Below are positions 13,101 through 26,292 of a DNA stretch of 64,000 bases, piece by piece; the stretch's first letter is position 1, and each line of letters starts with the position of its first letter. Origin of the DNA: Bugula neritina (lineage: Eukaryota > Bryozoa > Gymnolaemata > Cheilostomatida > Bugulidae); NCBI GenBank assembly GCA_964035545.1, contig OZ037772.1, positions 5,887,389-5,951,388 of the forward strand, read 5' to 3'. The position numbers and the translations under genes were made by a program. The notes under the pieces are model-generated. The model was not told the DNA's origin and made no database searches. It was given only the letters and a program-made list of their open reading frames with translations.

Positions 13101-14480
13101 TAGTAATAGTCAAACTCAAGGATTGAGCCAATGATTCAGATTGTCTAAATTTAATTAAATAAATTTCAGCCTTGGGTTTAACTTTACAGTTCACAATTTT
13201 ATTTTACATTACGACTGAGAGTCACAGTAAGACTGAGAAAAAGAGTAAGTCATACCTTTCTTGCAGTTATTTTCAAAGTTTGTAGTTGTACTGGTACAGT
13301 AGTAGACCTAGTAGTAGTACTAGTAGTAGTAGTAGTAACAGTACTATTAGTAGTAGTAGTAGTAGTAGTAGTACTAGTACTAGTAGCAGTACTAGTACTA
13401 GTTGTAGTACTAGTATCAGTGGTAGTAGTAATAGGACTGCGATCTTAGATGTAAGTCTAATGAAATACGAATAATAATAGTATAAGCATAACTTTTACAT
13501 ATTTAGTTTTACTATAAGTGTAAATATAATGAGTAATAGTAAAACTCAAAGTATATACATTAACTCAGTTTAGCATTAATGATAAAATAAAATAATTATA
13601 ATAAAGTAATATGATCACCATTACGATTATAATTGAAATTCTTAGTAACACTTTTATGATACTCAGTTTAATTTATTAATATTAAACATTAGTTTGGCTA
13701 CCACAAATAACTAATAAGTGCTACTATAGGTAACTGTAAAGATAAGTATAAATTTAACTATAACATAGACTATCAGCAATAATAATATATCATATTGATA
13801 TTAAACTATATATAGATAATGCAAATCATAGATCATACCTCATGATAATTATTCCTAATGACCTTACTTTTTATATGCTGATGCTAATAAGTAGTAATTT
13901 TAAATCTGATAACTCATGAATGATGAATAAGATAACAAGAATAACACTGGACCTAGTAATACTATTAGTCCTACTACTAGAATTTTATTATCTTATATGT
14001 GTAAACGCTTCTTTTAGTAATACTGCTGGTCAAAGTTAGTGTTAATCATATTTATAGTTAAATGTTGAAGGAATAAATTAGTTCATAACATAAACATTGC
14101 ACTATGTGAATATGAAATTTAATATGAATATCCCAATTACACTTGCTGTTGCTCTTTAGAGACTAGAGTTATAACTTATAACTATGATATAATAATGAAT
14201 ACCATTATTTTAACTAATCATATTACTCAGCTAATGTTAATGATAACTGTAAGTCTAAAAACCATTACGGTTATAGGTATCACTGACTAATATTATTAAT
14301 AATATAATCATTCGTTTTATACTTGTACCTATATTTATATTTATACTTATACCTATTTTTATACTTATGATCATATCTATACTTTCACGTATGCTTGTAC
14401 ATTTTACTCATAGTATCAGGGTGGCAATCGAAAAGTCATAATCGATATGCTAATCTAATAATAGAACCAACTGCACTAAT
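10140..14480. repeat. Degenerate trinucleotide-like simple-sequence zone
   Basis: More than 4 kb of interrupted ATT/ACT/AGT/ATA triplets, for example TTACTATTACTATTAGTATT around 11770 and 12190-12245. It includes a run of (TAG)n with TAC interruptions at about 13298-13435 and a shorter one at 12675-12710. A symmetrical CTC/GAG-rich patch (ACTCAGACTTACTCGGACTC... then AGAGTGAGAGTG) lies at 12110-12185. No gene is visible; the Ser-rich frame at 13286 is the TAG repeat read as AGT codons. Confidence 0.8.
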
Positions 14481-14499
14481 ATAGTTGTATATTATTATT

Positions 14500-17365
14500 A
14501 TTGTTGATTGACCGTAGTTTTTTAGCTGGTGTAACCTTTTACCATTGGCCTAGTTATACTAGGCTGAAATGGATAGAACTTTCCTCAGGATGTGAGCTTA
14601 TCCTGATCCTAGTAAGGGTGTCTGCTGAATTAATGAGCATTAGTTTTCAGCTACTCCAAGTAGTGTCAGCTAGTCTACAATCTTGTATAAAGCTCCAAAG
14701 GCTCCAGTTACAACGGGATGACTTTTTTGATGTTTTCCAAAGGCGGGTTTATTCTAGTGCTAAATTCTGATATTTTCCTAACTTTTCGAATTTTTTTCTT
14801 TTACTCTGTAGTTAACAGGGACTGCGATATCAATTATCGTTGTTTCAGCATTATGCTTGTCAACTACTAATATATCGGGTCTCCTAACTTTGATGACTAC
14901 GTCAGTGTGTATGTTAAAATCTTACAAGGTTTTCACATTATCATTTTACAGTACTTATTCTGCTTGATGGCCGTACCAATTCTTACTTTTCTGAAACCCA
15001 CGAAGTTCACACAACTACTATTGAAATTATCAATGCCAAAAGGTTGTGTTTTTTCTTATATTCTCCTTCTGCTACCTTCTCAAACTCACTCAATACGTGC
15101 ATCGAAGTTTTGTCTCTTGCGTTACACATTCCACACTTCTTGCTACCCTGTTCTCTCATCCTAGCCACTTTATAATTTCTAGTAGTGAATAGTTGATTTT
15201 GCGCAGCTGTCAGCAGTCCTTCTGTTTCCTTTTTCAGCCAACCATACTTCAACCAGTTCCAGGAAAATGCTTTCATGTCTTCCACCATTTTTATGTATTG
15301 ACCACGTGAAGCTTTTCTTTACACTCATCAGTTCTTTCTATCACTTTATCATTATTTAGTTCTACCGCTATTCTGTCTTTTAGGAAGGTATTCAGTGTGG
15401 TGTTTCTATCAGTCTATGTTATATTTATGTAGTCTGACATGCTGCAGTTTTCAATCTTTATGCATTTTTCAGTTGACAACATTCTTCTACCGCCTTCCCT
15501 TCTGCTAAAATACAGCCTGCCTACATCTGCTCTCCGATAGGGTGCACGGTTTGTTGTCATTAGCTTCCTTGTCTTTCAGTCCATATTTTTTAGCTCATGA
15601 AACAGTTCAGTCAAGTATTCTAGCTGTGTAATGCACTGCTGTTACTGCCCATGTGTTTATTGCTTTGATTGTGTTCTCACCATTCAGTTTTGAATCCAGA
15701 ACTTTTCTTATTTGTTTGTAGTACTCCTTGATCTTATTTTTCATTTCATATATTTGTATTCTATCAATCTCAAGAACTCCTAGATATTTATACGGCTTCT
15801 CACCCAGATCTTTGATTACCTGTTCATCAGGCAAACTGAGTCCTGTGTCCTTAATTTTCTTTCCCTTTCTCATAACCAGTGTGGCACATTTTTTAATCCA
15901 AATTTCATTTCTATATTCCTTGTGAAGATCCCGGCAGTGTTTACCAAAGCTTCCAGTTCCCACTTTGATTTCCTATTTACCTTCAGGTCATCCACATATA
16001 GGAGATGGTTTGTTTTCTGTCTCGTCGAAATTTGCATCATTGAGCCGCTTCTGTCATGCGAATCGGTAGTTGGAGAAAAGGGATTGAGATAAAGAGTCTC
16101 CTTGGAAAATTCTTAGTTTGATCTTTATTTCTCCTATCTTTTCTTCCAGGTATTTCAGTTGTGTTTTCCAGGTTTCATGCTTTTTCTTATCAACCTTATG
16201 ACATTAATTGCTATTCCAGTTGTTTGCATCGTTTCTAAGATCTAATTTCCTTGTCTTTACATATGCTCCAATTTGTTGCTAACTTTATTTAGTCATTCTG
16301 CATTGGTAATATTTTTAGTTGGCTGACCCCATATATTTTATCAGAATGCTTTTGATTTTCTTGTCAGGTGCCTCTTTAGATGTACGTATTCATTTCCTCG
16401 TAATTCTTGATAAAAGCGCTTATCATTGTAAACATTGTGTTCTGATTATATTGATCAACTCATTCTGTATATCTGTTTATCTTCTGGCTTACAGCTCTCA
16501 AGTTTTGCTTCAGTTTTTCAATCACTACACCACACTCTCTGTTCTTTATCCTATATTTTTCTTCAACCATTCTTCTCAATGAATCATTGTAAGCTCTACT
16601 TTTTCACTCTGCTATTTTACTTAAGTCTGATCTAATTTCTTTTTATTTCTTCTGCAGTCGTATTTTCCATACTTGTACATTGTCAGTTTTTCTTTTTCCT
16701 TTTTGTTACACACTTGTTCTGTTAGTATTTTTCGCACAAGCCATGGTGGTGTTATTAAGCTCAATGGTATTAATAATCTCAACACAGTTTAGCACATCAT
16801 TAATCTGTTTTACTGCCTGTAGTAATTTGACCCTCTCAATGTGCCTAAGGGCTCTTAGTGTTGGTCGATTATTAGATAGTTTGTTATGCTCATTTATAAT
16901 TTTTCTACTAACACTTTTTCTACCTCTGAACTAGGTACTCTTAAAATTCTCATGGCTGATTTATATGCTATCTCATGTTGTACTATAACATCCTCTATTT
17001 GCAAATTTAGCTCTTCATTATCTTCTTCACCAATTGATGTGCCTAGTTCTTGCAAGGTTCCTTCTTCAATCTTATGGAGTTCTTCTTCCATAAAATGCTT
17101 GTGTTTCTTCATAGTTCTTGCCTAATCCGCTAGTCTCTATTCGCTGATGTTAAACTCTCCTCTGTTTTCCAGCGTTTGCACATTCTTTTTAAATAATTCT
17201 TTGATCCGGGTCTACAGAGCTCATACATTGTTTTTCTATAACCTCTCAATTTGGGTGTACTTTTGAAGCAGCATTTCATGACAACTTTGTTGTCTTCTCT
17301 TGAGTATCTTCTTCTAGTTGTGCCATTAACGGGTTGACGGCCGTAGGTTGCCTGGCCCTCCACAT
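14500..17365 (-). mobile_element. Decayed R2-like non-LTR retrotransposon
   Basis: Read on the minus strand, the order is as follows. An N-terminal Myb-like basic region (about 17363-17130; RRRYSREDNKVVMKC, LRGYRKTMYELC). An acidic linker (17112-16894). Reverse transcriptase with FQGDSLS (16107-16087) and the catalytic YVDD (15998-15987). The post-palm region (15963-15607) with KKCATLVMRKGK, YKYLGVLEIDRI and KAINTWAVTAVHYTARILD. A TRKLMTTNR / GRLYFSRREGG thumb region near 15570-15500. A C-terminal segment (15288-15007) with KYGWLKKETEGLL and a Cys motif, CGMCNARDKTSMHVLSE. This order and these motifs match the R2-type reverse transcriptases common in cnidarian and other invertebrate genomes, which usually end in a restriction-like endonuclease. 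Several frameshifts and stops separate the pieces, so the copy is dead. Exact ends and target duplications are not clear. Confidence 0.85.
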
Positions 17366-19620
17366 ACCCACTGCCAGACGAGACATGCCATGTTTAGTTA
17401 GACATACCATTAACGTCGTTGGCTCTATTAGTTCTATTTTAATGGATCATATTATTATTTTTAATTATTATTATTATCACTATCAGTAGCAAATAAATAA
17501 TTTTATATTTGTTATTAGTTACTACTTATAGAAATTGAGTGCCACAGCTTGAGGGTTATAAAGTCAGTCTTAGTCAATGTAATGGGGATGCTGATACTGA
17601 CATTTGGCTTTGAGCTCATAGTTAAATTGCTAACAACTATACCTAAGGATAACAGGAGTATTAAAATGTTAATTTATAAGGATTATAACCTTAGAGTGGA
17701 GATATTATTCTCAATTTATTTAGTTTTTACTTTACTAACTTTTATTTTATTCATCAACCTTACTGTCTATTTAAATAGCAAACTAAAGAATAATTATGAA
17801 GGCCTTTGAATTGAAGTACTTTTCTGTAGCTGATTAGATTTCAAGTATTAAAATAACATACTAAGACAGAATACCATTATATGAGCTAGATTAATAAAGT
17901 AAAGAAGATTTCTTTGTTAATCAAAATATAGGTGTCACATATGCCTATTTTTAAGATTATGTTCTTATATGTGCTGTCTTTTTAATATTTTTAAAGTGCT
18001 ACATTTTGAGGGTAGCCTACATCAATATGACTGCCCTGTAATTGCTTGTCAACTATAAGAGTTAGACCTATAAACTGTCTCATTTTCAAATTATCTTTAC
18101 TTTTCTAATTGATGTTAACATGACTATTCCTATTAGTATTTTGGTGTTTACCATTAGTAATGTTTGAAGTAACATCAATATCATTGTTAATTTGTCTAAT
18201 TATTCAAATTTTAATATTCATCATTTGTGAACAGTAATAAAATTTTGTCTTTCTTAAATTAATGTGATGCTAGATTAGCTACTCTAGCAAGTGTGTATTG
18301 TGCAATGAGTACTAATGCCTTATTTTTGCACTTCTTGTTCTATATAATTTAGATTTAAGGTAACAATTCCTAAAGCTATCACATAATGCTGCTATCAGTT
18401 ATAAAGATGTCACTGATCCAAACATTGAAAACCAGCTGAGCGCATGCAAGGTTGAAAACTTATTTTCTCTGGTTAGGTAAGTAGAAAGGTATTTGCTGTA
18501 ATTTACAACTATTTTGTTTTCAACATCCTTGATGTTCATCTCTAAAAGATAAGTAGCACATAATGGTACCTGTTTTACTTAGCAGAAGAAATTATTGTCA
18601 AAGCTCTATTACTACATTTTAAATTGTATGACACTCTTTTGACTACATTTGATTTCATATCTCAAATAATTATATTTCTGACTCATGAAACTGTAACCAC
18701 ACACTTGAGAACAAAATAAATAATGATATGGAAGCTTTCTTTAACTTTGTCAATTTAGTCATTAGCCAATGACTGAAAACATGTTTTGTACACTATTGAT
18801 TGCCTCTCCATTTCCGCTATAAGGCAGAAACTTTAATCTCAAAATTTAAGACACTGGCAATTCTTCCCAATAATACGTTGTTCAAAACAAATATTTTTTG
18901 CCAAGTAATATAGTATTTAATTATATTTTTTAGTCAAAGAAATTTGTTTGGTTTCTTGTGTCATCTTGAATAGGTTGTTATTCATTATCTTTTTCTTCGT
19001 GTTATGGCTATGAGTGTATATAACCTTTGCTGACAGGTTTTTCCCCCATCACTATATGTTTCTCTGTTTACTCTCTAACAGTTTTATTTCCGTTCATTTT
19101 TTAGAGTTTACTAAAATGACATGGGTGTGCTTTGTTGTGGCTCCTAATTGAGCGCATCCGTTGAGATTATTGGAAGTTTTGTTGAAACTGAGCTGAGGCC
19201 TCTTACTCCTAAAGGCAAAAATTTGAGTCATCTTAGCTACTTGTAGCATATCAACATCGAACAGCACCATTCCACTACTCTAAGCTTAAGGTTTTGGCTG
19301 CATTAGATCAACAGGTAAGTTTAATAGTTTGTATTTCGTACACTATTTCATGATATCTGTTCAGCATTTACTTGGTAGCACACATTTATAGGTTTTGCAT
19401 TCTTTTAGTTTTTTGCAGTACAACTTTTCTACGCAACTATTACACTGTTGTTGCTGTTAATTGTAGTTTATTCTGCTTGACCATGCAATTATTGAATTAT
19501 GTTGCAAAGGTGATTGAGTCCTTTTATTTAATTTAGTACACACTGGAAATCTGCAGTTTTTAGCCATTTTTACATTTTAGCTGCTAATGAACAATGCTTT
19601 TTGCTTAAAATTAGTGAGAC
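17366..19620. other. Intergenic, no recognisable gene
   Basis: AT-rich sequence with ATT repeats near 17450. The 86-codon frame at 17549-17809 is hydrophobic, but its Ile/Leu/Phe bias is what AT-rich random sequence gives. A possible donor (CAACAG|GTAAGT) at about 19314 has no convincing coding sequence in front of it. Confidence 0.45.
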
Positions 19621-19827
19621 ATCAAGAAATACACCTAAATAATCAAGGTTCTTCTTAATTTTGCATGATTTCTCATGTTTTTTCCTATTTATTCATTTCA
19701 TTTGGATTGCCTACTGTTACAAACTAACCGTGGCGATCCCCAGTCAGAAGTTGCTGTAATTAGAAAAAATCATAGGAAATCAAAAAAAATTAAAAAGAGC
19801 CTTGATTATTTAGGTGTATTTATTGAT
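19621..19827. mobile_element. Foldback (MITE-like) element
   Basis: Two arms of about 70 bp (19621-19692 and 19754-19827) are inverted copies at roughly 80% identity. The outer part, ATACACCTAAATAATCAAGG, is perfectly mirrored by CCTTGATTATTTAGGTGTAT. The loop is about 60 bp and unrelated. There is no open transposase. It could be a MITE or a source of hairpin RNA. Target duplications are not obvious. Confidence 0.75.
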
Positions 19828-22800
19828 ATTTTTTTAGTTTCGGGCCAAAACTCATGTTCATTAGCAAAAACTTGAGATCTTCAGTATGTACTAACTTAAA
19901 TAAAATGAACCAATTGCAGTAAATTTCTGCATTTTCTAATACTTCTTAAATTTACACCTAAAATAGTGCTGTCTTAAGAAAATGACACTAGCTGCTGTTT
20001 TCATGTATGTGCCCCAATTGTATATAATGCTGTTGATTTGTTTAGTGCTTTTTCTATTTGTTTGTTATATAACTTTTCTTTTATGGTTGTTGCCAGCACC
20101 TAAAGCATTATTCATTAGTGTCAATTAATTTCTACTCACAGTTTTACTGTTACATAGTTTATAAAACCCTTGTGTCAACTTTTCTAGATATCCTGGTTAA
20201 AATTGTTCTACTTGATGAATGGCATAGGGCATATGCAATAGCAAAACAGTTGCAGGCTGTTTTGGAAAAAAAATTGTGCATATAACCTTTATTTTATACA
20301 TGTTATTTAGGCTTTGGTAGAACTGTTGGAGAGCCTTCCTCTTGAATAAAGCTACTCAACTTCCCGGATTCTACTTTATTGACATTAACCCACTACCTAC
20401 AAAACGCCTTGAAATTTAGCTAATAAATTATGTATTTTGTGATTTTTTTTAAATGTACAATGTTATGTATAAATTACAATCAGTTTATATATATATACAT
20501 ATCTTTTACTACTTAGTATTACAGTGTAAAAAGCATTTCAGGGTTAACAATTTAGTTAATTGGCCCTAACAGTAATTATGTATAATACAGATTTGCAGAT
20601 GCTTTAAATGAACCCAAAAAGCTGATGTTGTTAAACAGTGTACAAAATAGTCACCTCATATCAGCCAGACATGCTTAGTCATTACCTAGCATTAAAATCA
20701 TATTATGAATGCAGTCAAGTTTTGATATGCATCCCTATTATTGATAGTTTGTGAACCAGCAATTAAATATCAAGAAGCAATATTACTAACCAATGTGCTG
20801 GTTAAAGAGTTTCAAGTTGTAGTTATAGTATCAAACTATTATAATGGCATAAAAACTATCAGTTAAAACATCTTATTAATATTTACTACAGGAATACATA
20901 TTATAGGTGTGCTAAAAATCTGGTAGAAGCATCAATTATTTTAGATGTTTTGGATTTAGTATCTCTGTACTATAATGTAATATACAGAACATCAGGTGCT
21001 GTCTCCACAGTGCATTGATGGCACTAATGAATATTAATACATGCAGGCAGTGTTGGTAATGATTTATTGAAATAGGAGTTTAAAAACTGTTTAAACAACA
21101 ATGAAAAGCCTGAGATTAGTCCAAGGAGAGGGGTATTTCAAGCTAGCAGATGAGCAATATAGATGCGAAAGTCTTGCCTAAAAATCATTATTGTTATATC
21201 TAGTCATTAATTTCTTGCAATAGATCTATTTCACTATTGAGAAGAACAAAATTAGCTAGTAAACACTGTAATAGAGTCAAGGCACTTTGGCAGTGCTAGT
21301 TTAAAATAAACCTGGGATAGTCGAATAGCAGAAGTACTTTTTGATGCATAATATAATTATGTACAGCTTAAGATTTTGCAATACTGTGTTTTCAGTGCGA
21401 TATTAATTTCAATAGCTACATTAAAATAATGTACAATTCTAGCAAGTGATGCAAAATCTTCTAAGATGCTATGACTGTAGCAGTTTGCTACTAGTCTCAA
21501 GTAACAAACCAAATAGCCTTTCTTTGTGCCATCATCCAAATGCCAAACAAATAACTCATTCACTCTGTAACAACAAGGTTGTCTCCCAAGTAGATTGTTA
21601 GACATTTCAGGCATTAATAACCAAAGGCTTTTCACTTTGGCATAATTGTATAGTTACCCAGCTAAATAAATAATGTATTCATGGTATTGTAATTTCAAGC
21701 CATGCATTTATCTGTGAATGCAGCTAAGTATTTAATACGGCCATATATTTATGTACTATGTAGCAATGCCTAATGTAGCTGTCAAGCTTCTACTTATACT
21801 CATTTTACTGATGCTTTACTTCTGATTACATGATTACAAACATAGCAGTTCAAACAAAATTATTTTAGATAGGAATAAATATAATGCTCCTAGCAAATGT
21901 TGTAAAACTATTTTCCAAAAACATATACTTTGCAAAAAAACTTTTCAGAAAGTTATAATGCATTTATCATATTATTGTTTCATTTAAAAGTTATAATGAT
22001 AGAATATTATACTTAAAACACACTCAAATTTTTAGATTCTTGTAATATTGTTAAACAAGAGTTAACGGTAAGATTGGCTGTAGAGTAGAATGTTTAGCTG
22101 TTTGTACTGAAGCTAACAAGTAACTGGCAAAAAAAAAAGATGTAGATAAAAAGTGACAGAATAACAACTGGCTTGTATATTGGTAGTGCAAAAAGCTGTA
22201 TATAACAGTTTAAACAAATACCCATTAGAATAAATGGTAACCCAGTACTTAAAATGTGGTATGTCATAATACATATTTGTGGTGTATTGACTAGGCTAGA
22301 TCAACACATAGCACTATATAATTGCTTTAGTATTTACAATTAGTTTGTGGTCTGGTGGGATTTGTTGATAGCCATTGTCTTTATTAACATAACAGTTTCA
22401 TAAAATTGGCAGTTTTCCTTATTCACCTAGTTAGTTTTTAAGATTTATGTACAATATTTACATATTAGGATATAAAAAATATCTTCAACCAGTGAATATC
22501 AAAATAATGATTAAAGACATATTTTACGTCATATTTTTGTGGCAATCTAAATAATAAGCTGGTCTAAATTGTACTTGTCCAAACAGAACCAGCTCATGAA
22601 TATATGTTGTCTTTTTTTAACTTGACAGTTAATCTAATATGGATGTGTATTTTATACTTGCTTTTGTGTTTAAGGTGATAAAATTGCACTGGTAAGGTAA
22701 ATAAACATTGCTTGTTTGGCATGCTTTTGCGTGGCATTGCATATTATGCTAAACTAATGGCCAGTTTTGCAGTAGCTTCACCATAACCTTCAAAAGAATG

Positions 22801-25200
22801 CAAATATCATCTAATTATTGTAAGCTTTTTAAGTTAATTTGTCTAGCTATAAACACATGTAAAACTATTAGGCTATTCCAATTTCACGATATACATAGCT
22901 CTATAATTCTGAATAACTGCTAGGTAAAGTGGAAATTAAACATGATCTATTCATTGCTAAAGTATTACAGCTATGAATAATATATATGTGATTACCTGAG
23001 TGATATCACAATCTTCACTTGCTAAGTTAGTTTAAATACAGGAAAAAAAATTAATCTGGGGAAAAATTATATATGAGAAGCTGTTTTTGTAATAATTCCC
23101 TGCTCTAGAGTGGTTTAGAAGAATTGTTTTAAAGCAAAACTTTTGCATACATGAGTTGAATAAAATCATTGAGAGTTTTATGAAGGTCTATTTGTGTATA
23201 GGTAGCCCTATGTCACAACTCAAGTTTTTAGATTTTATGTAATTTGTGGTGCAAAGTTGCAAATAAAAACCTTCTTTTAATAATACTTAGACATATGCAA
23301 GCAATAAAGATAATGAAAAAAATGCTATAGTTGCTAATTAGCTAATATTACTTGCATATGATGCAAATATTTGTATGCATGCATGTTTAGTTTATTAGCA
23401 TTGGTTAGATATAATTGAATATATAGATTTGATGTGGAAATTGAAGAAAATCAATATGTTGTGTTCTATATACAACAACAGTTTTTACATTGGTTTGTTA
23501 ATTACTTCATAAATCATTTATTACTTCATGCAATATTTGTTCCTGCAATTTTGCAGAGTGGCAAAATGCATTTCAAAGACATATATTAAGTGATTTTAAT
23601 TATACTAGAATTTTCAAACTAAGAATTTTTGGGGAGTTTTCTTCTTCCTAAGACATATGTGGCAATTGAACACATAATAAGTTGTAGGCCACAACTCCTT
23701 TATACAACCTTGCAAGAAATTATGCAGCCATTTAAATAGAAAAGGAATTATTGAATTTATTTATTCAACATTATTAGTATTTTATAAATATTTGTTGCAT
23801 TTAATTAATGAGCATAAAATTTGTTTTACAAATACTGTAATTAACAGCATATGGTAAAAATATATTATATATACTGGTATATATTTTGTATTGTATTAGA
23901 TTTAGGCTACATTGCTAATTAAAATGAGTTAATGGCTAAGTTTAAATATCTTCGACTTATAGATTACATTTTTATGTGCTATAAAAATTTAACTCGTTTG
24001 TTACGACATTTCTCCATGCATAAAAGCAAAACTTACGGCAAGAAATCCTTAGCTAGAAAGATAAATAATAATTTACTTTAATTACATCAAAAGCTAATAT
24101 CAGCAAGCATTCTATAAATAATGGGAATTTACCTAGTGTAATTTTTCTTAAACTAGCTAAGCTTGCTTGGTACTTTAATAAGTTTATTGGCATAGTGTAT
24201 TATGTTATACTTATATATTTTTAAGACTTTAAGGAAAATGATGTTTTAGCTGCGTTATTCCTAATGCAAGCCTTATAAATTTACAATATATACTAAAATA
24301 TTATATTTGTAATTAGAAAGAAAACAAATTACTTTCATAAACTTATAATTATTGCATTCTGTTATTGTTAATGCTAGAATAACAAATTGAACACGGCATA
24401 TGCTTCCCTAACCAGATGCTTTTAAACGGATTAAAAATAATTTGTCAATTTCTAATTATGAGGAACAAACTCCCCGGTAGTTTCTACATTTGCGCATGAT
24501 TTTATCAAGATAGGCTTGCTTTTGTGTCAACCTGTAGCCAGTGCAACTATACTTTATGTAACGAGTAAAACAGACTCATTTCAAAGTACACAGTCTAAAG
24601 GGTAGGAATTACTACAAAGAAAAGTGCCGGTTAAAAGTTAATTATAATTGGAAATAAGGTGAAATATCAGTCAGAAATTAAAAAGTGTCAACTAAAAAGG
24701 TGTATTGTTATTTCTTTTTGGCTTAATGAAAATGTTTTTTGAGGAAGAAGTACGAGAAACATCTAGGAGGGGTTCATATCCACCACTGGCGACTACCTGT
24801 TTATTGATGAAGAACTATCCAATGATAGTACAGTATTATGGTCTTTTGCCTTATAATTGGCTTTGCTTTTTTTATGTCTAATTACGAGATACTAAACAGA
24901 TGCAAAGTATGTTGTGCATAGGCAGTTTTTTTATGTCTCTAAACAACATTCTAGGAAAATATATACTGCCTTTTTTCTATACAAATGATACTTTGTAAGT
25001 TAATTTTGAGTATAAGTTTGCAAAATACAACCAACTTTTAACTGTCTAATGTTGTATCATTCTATACTAATCACTTTATGTTTTCCAAGTCCAATTGTGT
25101 GTTGAGCATGTTTGAAAATAATATAAAAACTATATAATAAATATGATTTATGGCAATTTAAACTTTATTATTGTATAATGACTTCAAAATATTCCAAAAT
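19828..25200. other. Gene-poor AT-rich intergenic DNA
   Basis: No exon, RNA gene or repeat family recognised on either strand. The longest frame (21635-21357, minus, 92 codons) has no family resemblance. The TATATATATACATA run at about 20490 is minor. I would treat the stretch as spacer. Confidence 0.45.
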
Positions 25201-25204
25201 TATA

Positions 25205-25254
25205 TATTATATGACCATCAGCCACGATTACTGCACTGTAGTCTATTTCCACAT
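25205..25254 (-). pseudogene. Fragment of the receptor tail exon (copy 2)
   Basis: From an AACAG|AT acceptor at 25254 the minus strand reads DVEIDYSAVIVADG. This is nearly the same as the start of the last exon of the 37-45 kb receptor (AEIDYSAVIMADE), after which similarity stops. It sits just upstream of the 5' flank of lectin paralog A, as the larger fragment at 29 kb sits just upstream of paralog B. It is therefore a remnant of an older duplication unit. Confidence 0.7.
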
Positions 25255-26292
25255 CTGTTTGTGCATATCTCTGGATGAATTATTAGATTAGGCCAAATAA
25301 TAGGAGTTACAGGTTATACTTCATCATTTTTATGAAAGTTGGATAGTTATAATAATACACGAAATGATATTTAAATTTTTGTGTCTTGCAAATTCCATAT
25401 TAACTTTGAATCAAGTTTAATACTTTATTAACTCTAAAAGAAATTACATGAAGTTCTTATTAAGACTAACATATGCAGGATTGCAAAGATGCCAGAATTG
25501 TAAAATTGTAGGTTCTAGTTCTAGCCCCAGCTTAAATAGAAACAGCATGATATATACAATGAAAAACAGTAGAAAAACTGCCTAGATTTGGTTGTTATTA
25601 TGTTTATAAAATAAATACACTATAGCTACTATAGCTACATATAGCTGTTCATCAAATTTGTGTGTGCTAAAAATAGGTGCTCTAAAAATAGATATAAAGC
25701 TGGATTCTATAATAAGTTTTCAATGCGATTTACTTATACTTGTTTATGAAGATGTTGATGTATTTTATGTCAGAAAATTTAAAAAAGTCTCTATAACAAC
25801 AAAAAGAACTGCAATACTTTTAATTCTATTATAGAAAATGTATAATATATGTGTCAGAGAGTTATATTATAGAGCGACTATTGAATGAAGTAAAGCGATA
25901 ATATTCTGGTTCAGGTAATAGTGTATTTCCCCTCGGACTTGTTCTGGAACAAAAGAAATTATAATATAATCAATTTTTATCTCCAATTTGAATGGAAAAA
26001 AGAATTACCATTCAGTCAACAAGAGTTTACTGATATAATTATTAAATATTTAAAGTTAGTTGGTCCCGTGAACATTGTTGTATAATTTAAATATAAGCTA
26101 TAAATTATTAATAAAAAGCAGTACAAACGAAAAACTATTGTCGTTGAAAAATTATATCAATTATTCATTTTGAATGTTTGATGTCTATGTGTAGTTGGTC
26201 TCATATCTCTGTTCACTTTAAATAGGTAGTTCGTTTTCAGCTGTGCTCCAGTTTACATCACAACTTTCCTTTTTAACTATGCATGGGAAATG

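Noticed and set aside
13286-13474. Poly-Ser reading frame
   Set aside because: It is the (TAG)n microsatellite read as AGT codons.
17549-17809. Hydrophobic 86-codon plus-strand frame, possible membrane protein
   Set aside because: Ile/Leu/Phe/Tyr/Asn bias is expected from AT-rich random sequence; no homology, no start context, no neighbouring exon.
21357-21635. 92-codon minus-strand frame
   Set aside because: It resembles no family I know, and no flanking exon was found. It could be a transposon scrap, but nothing supports that.
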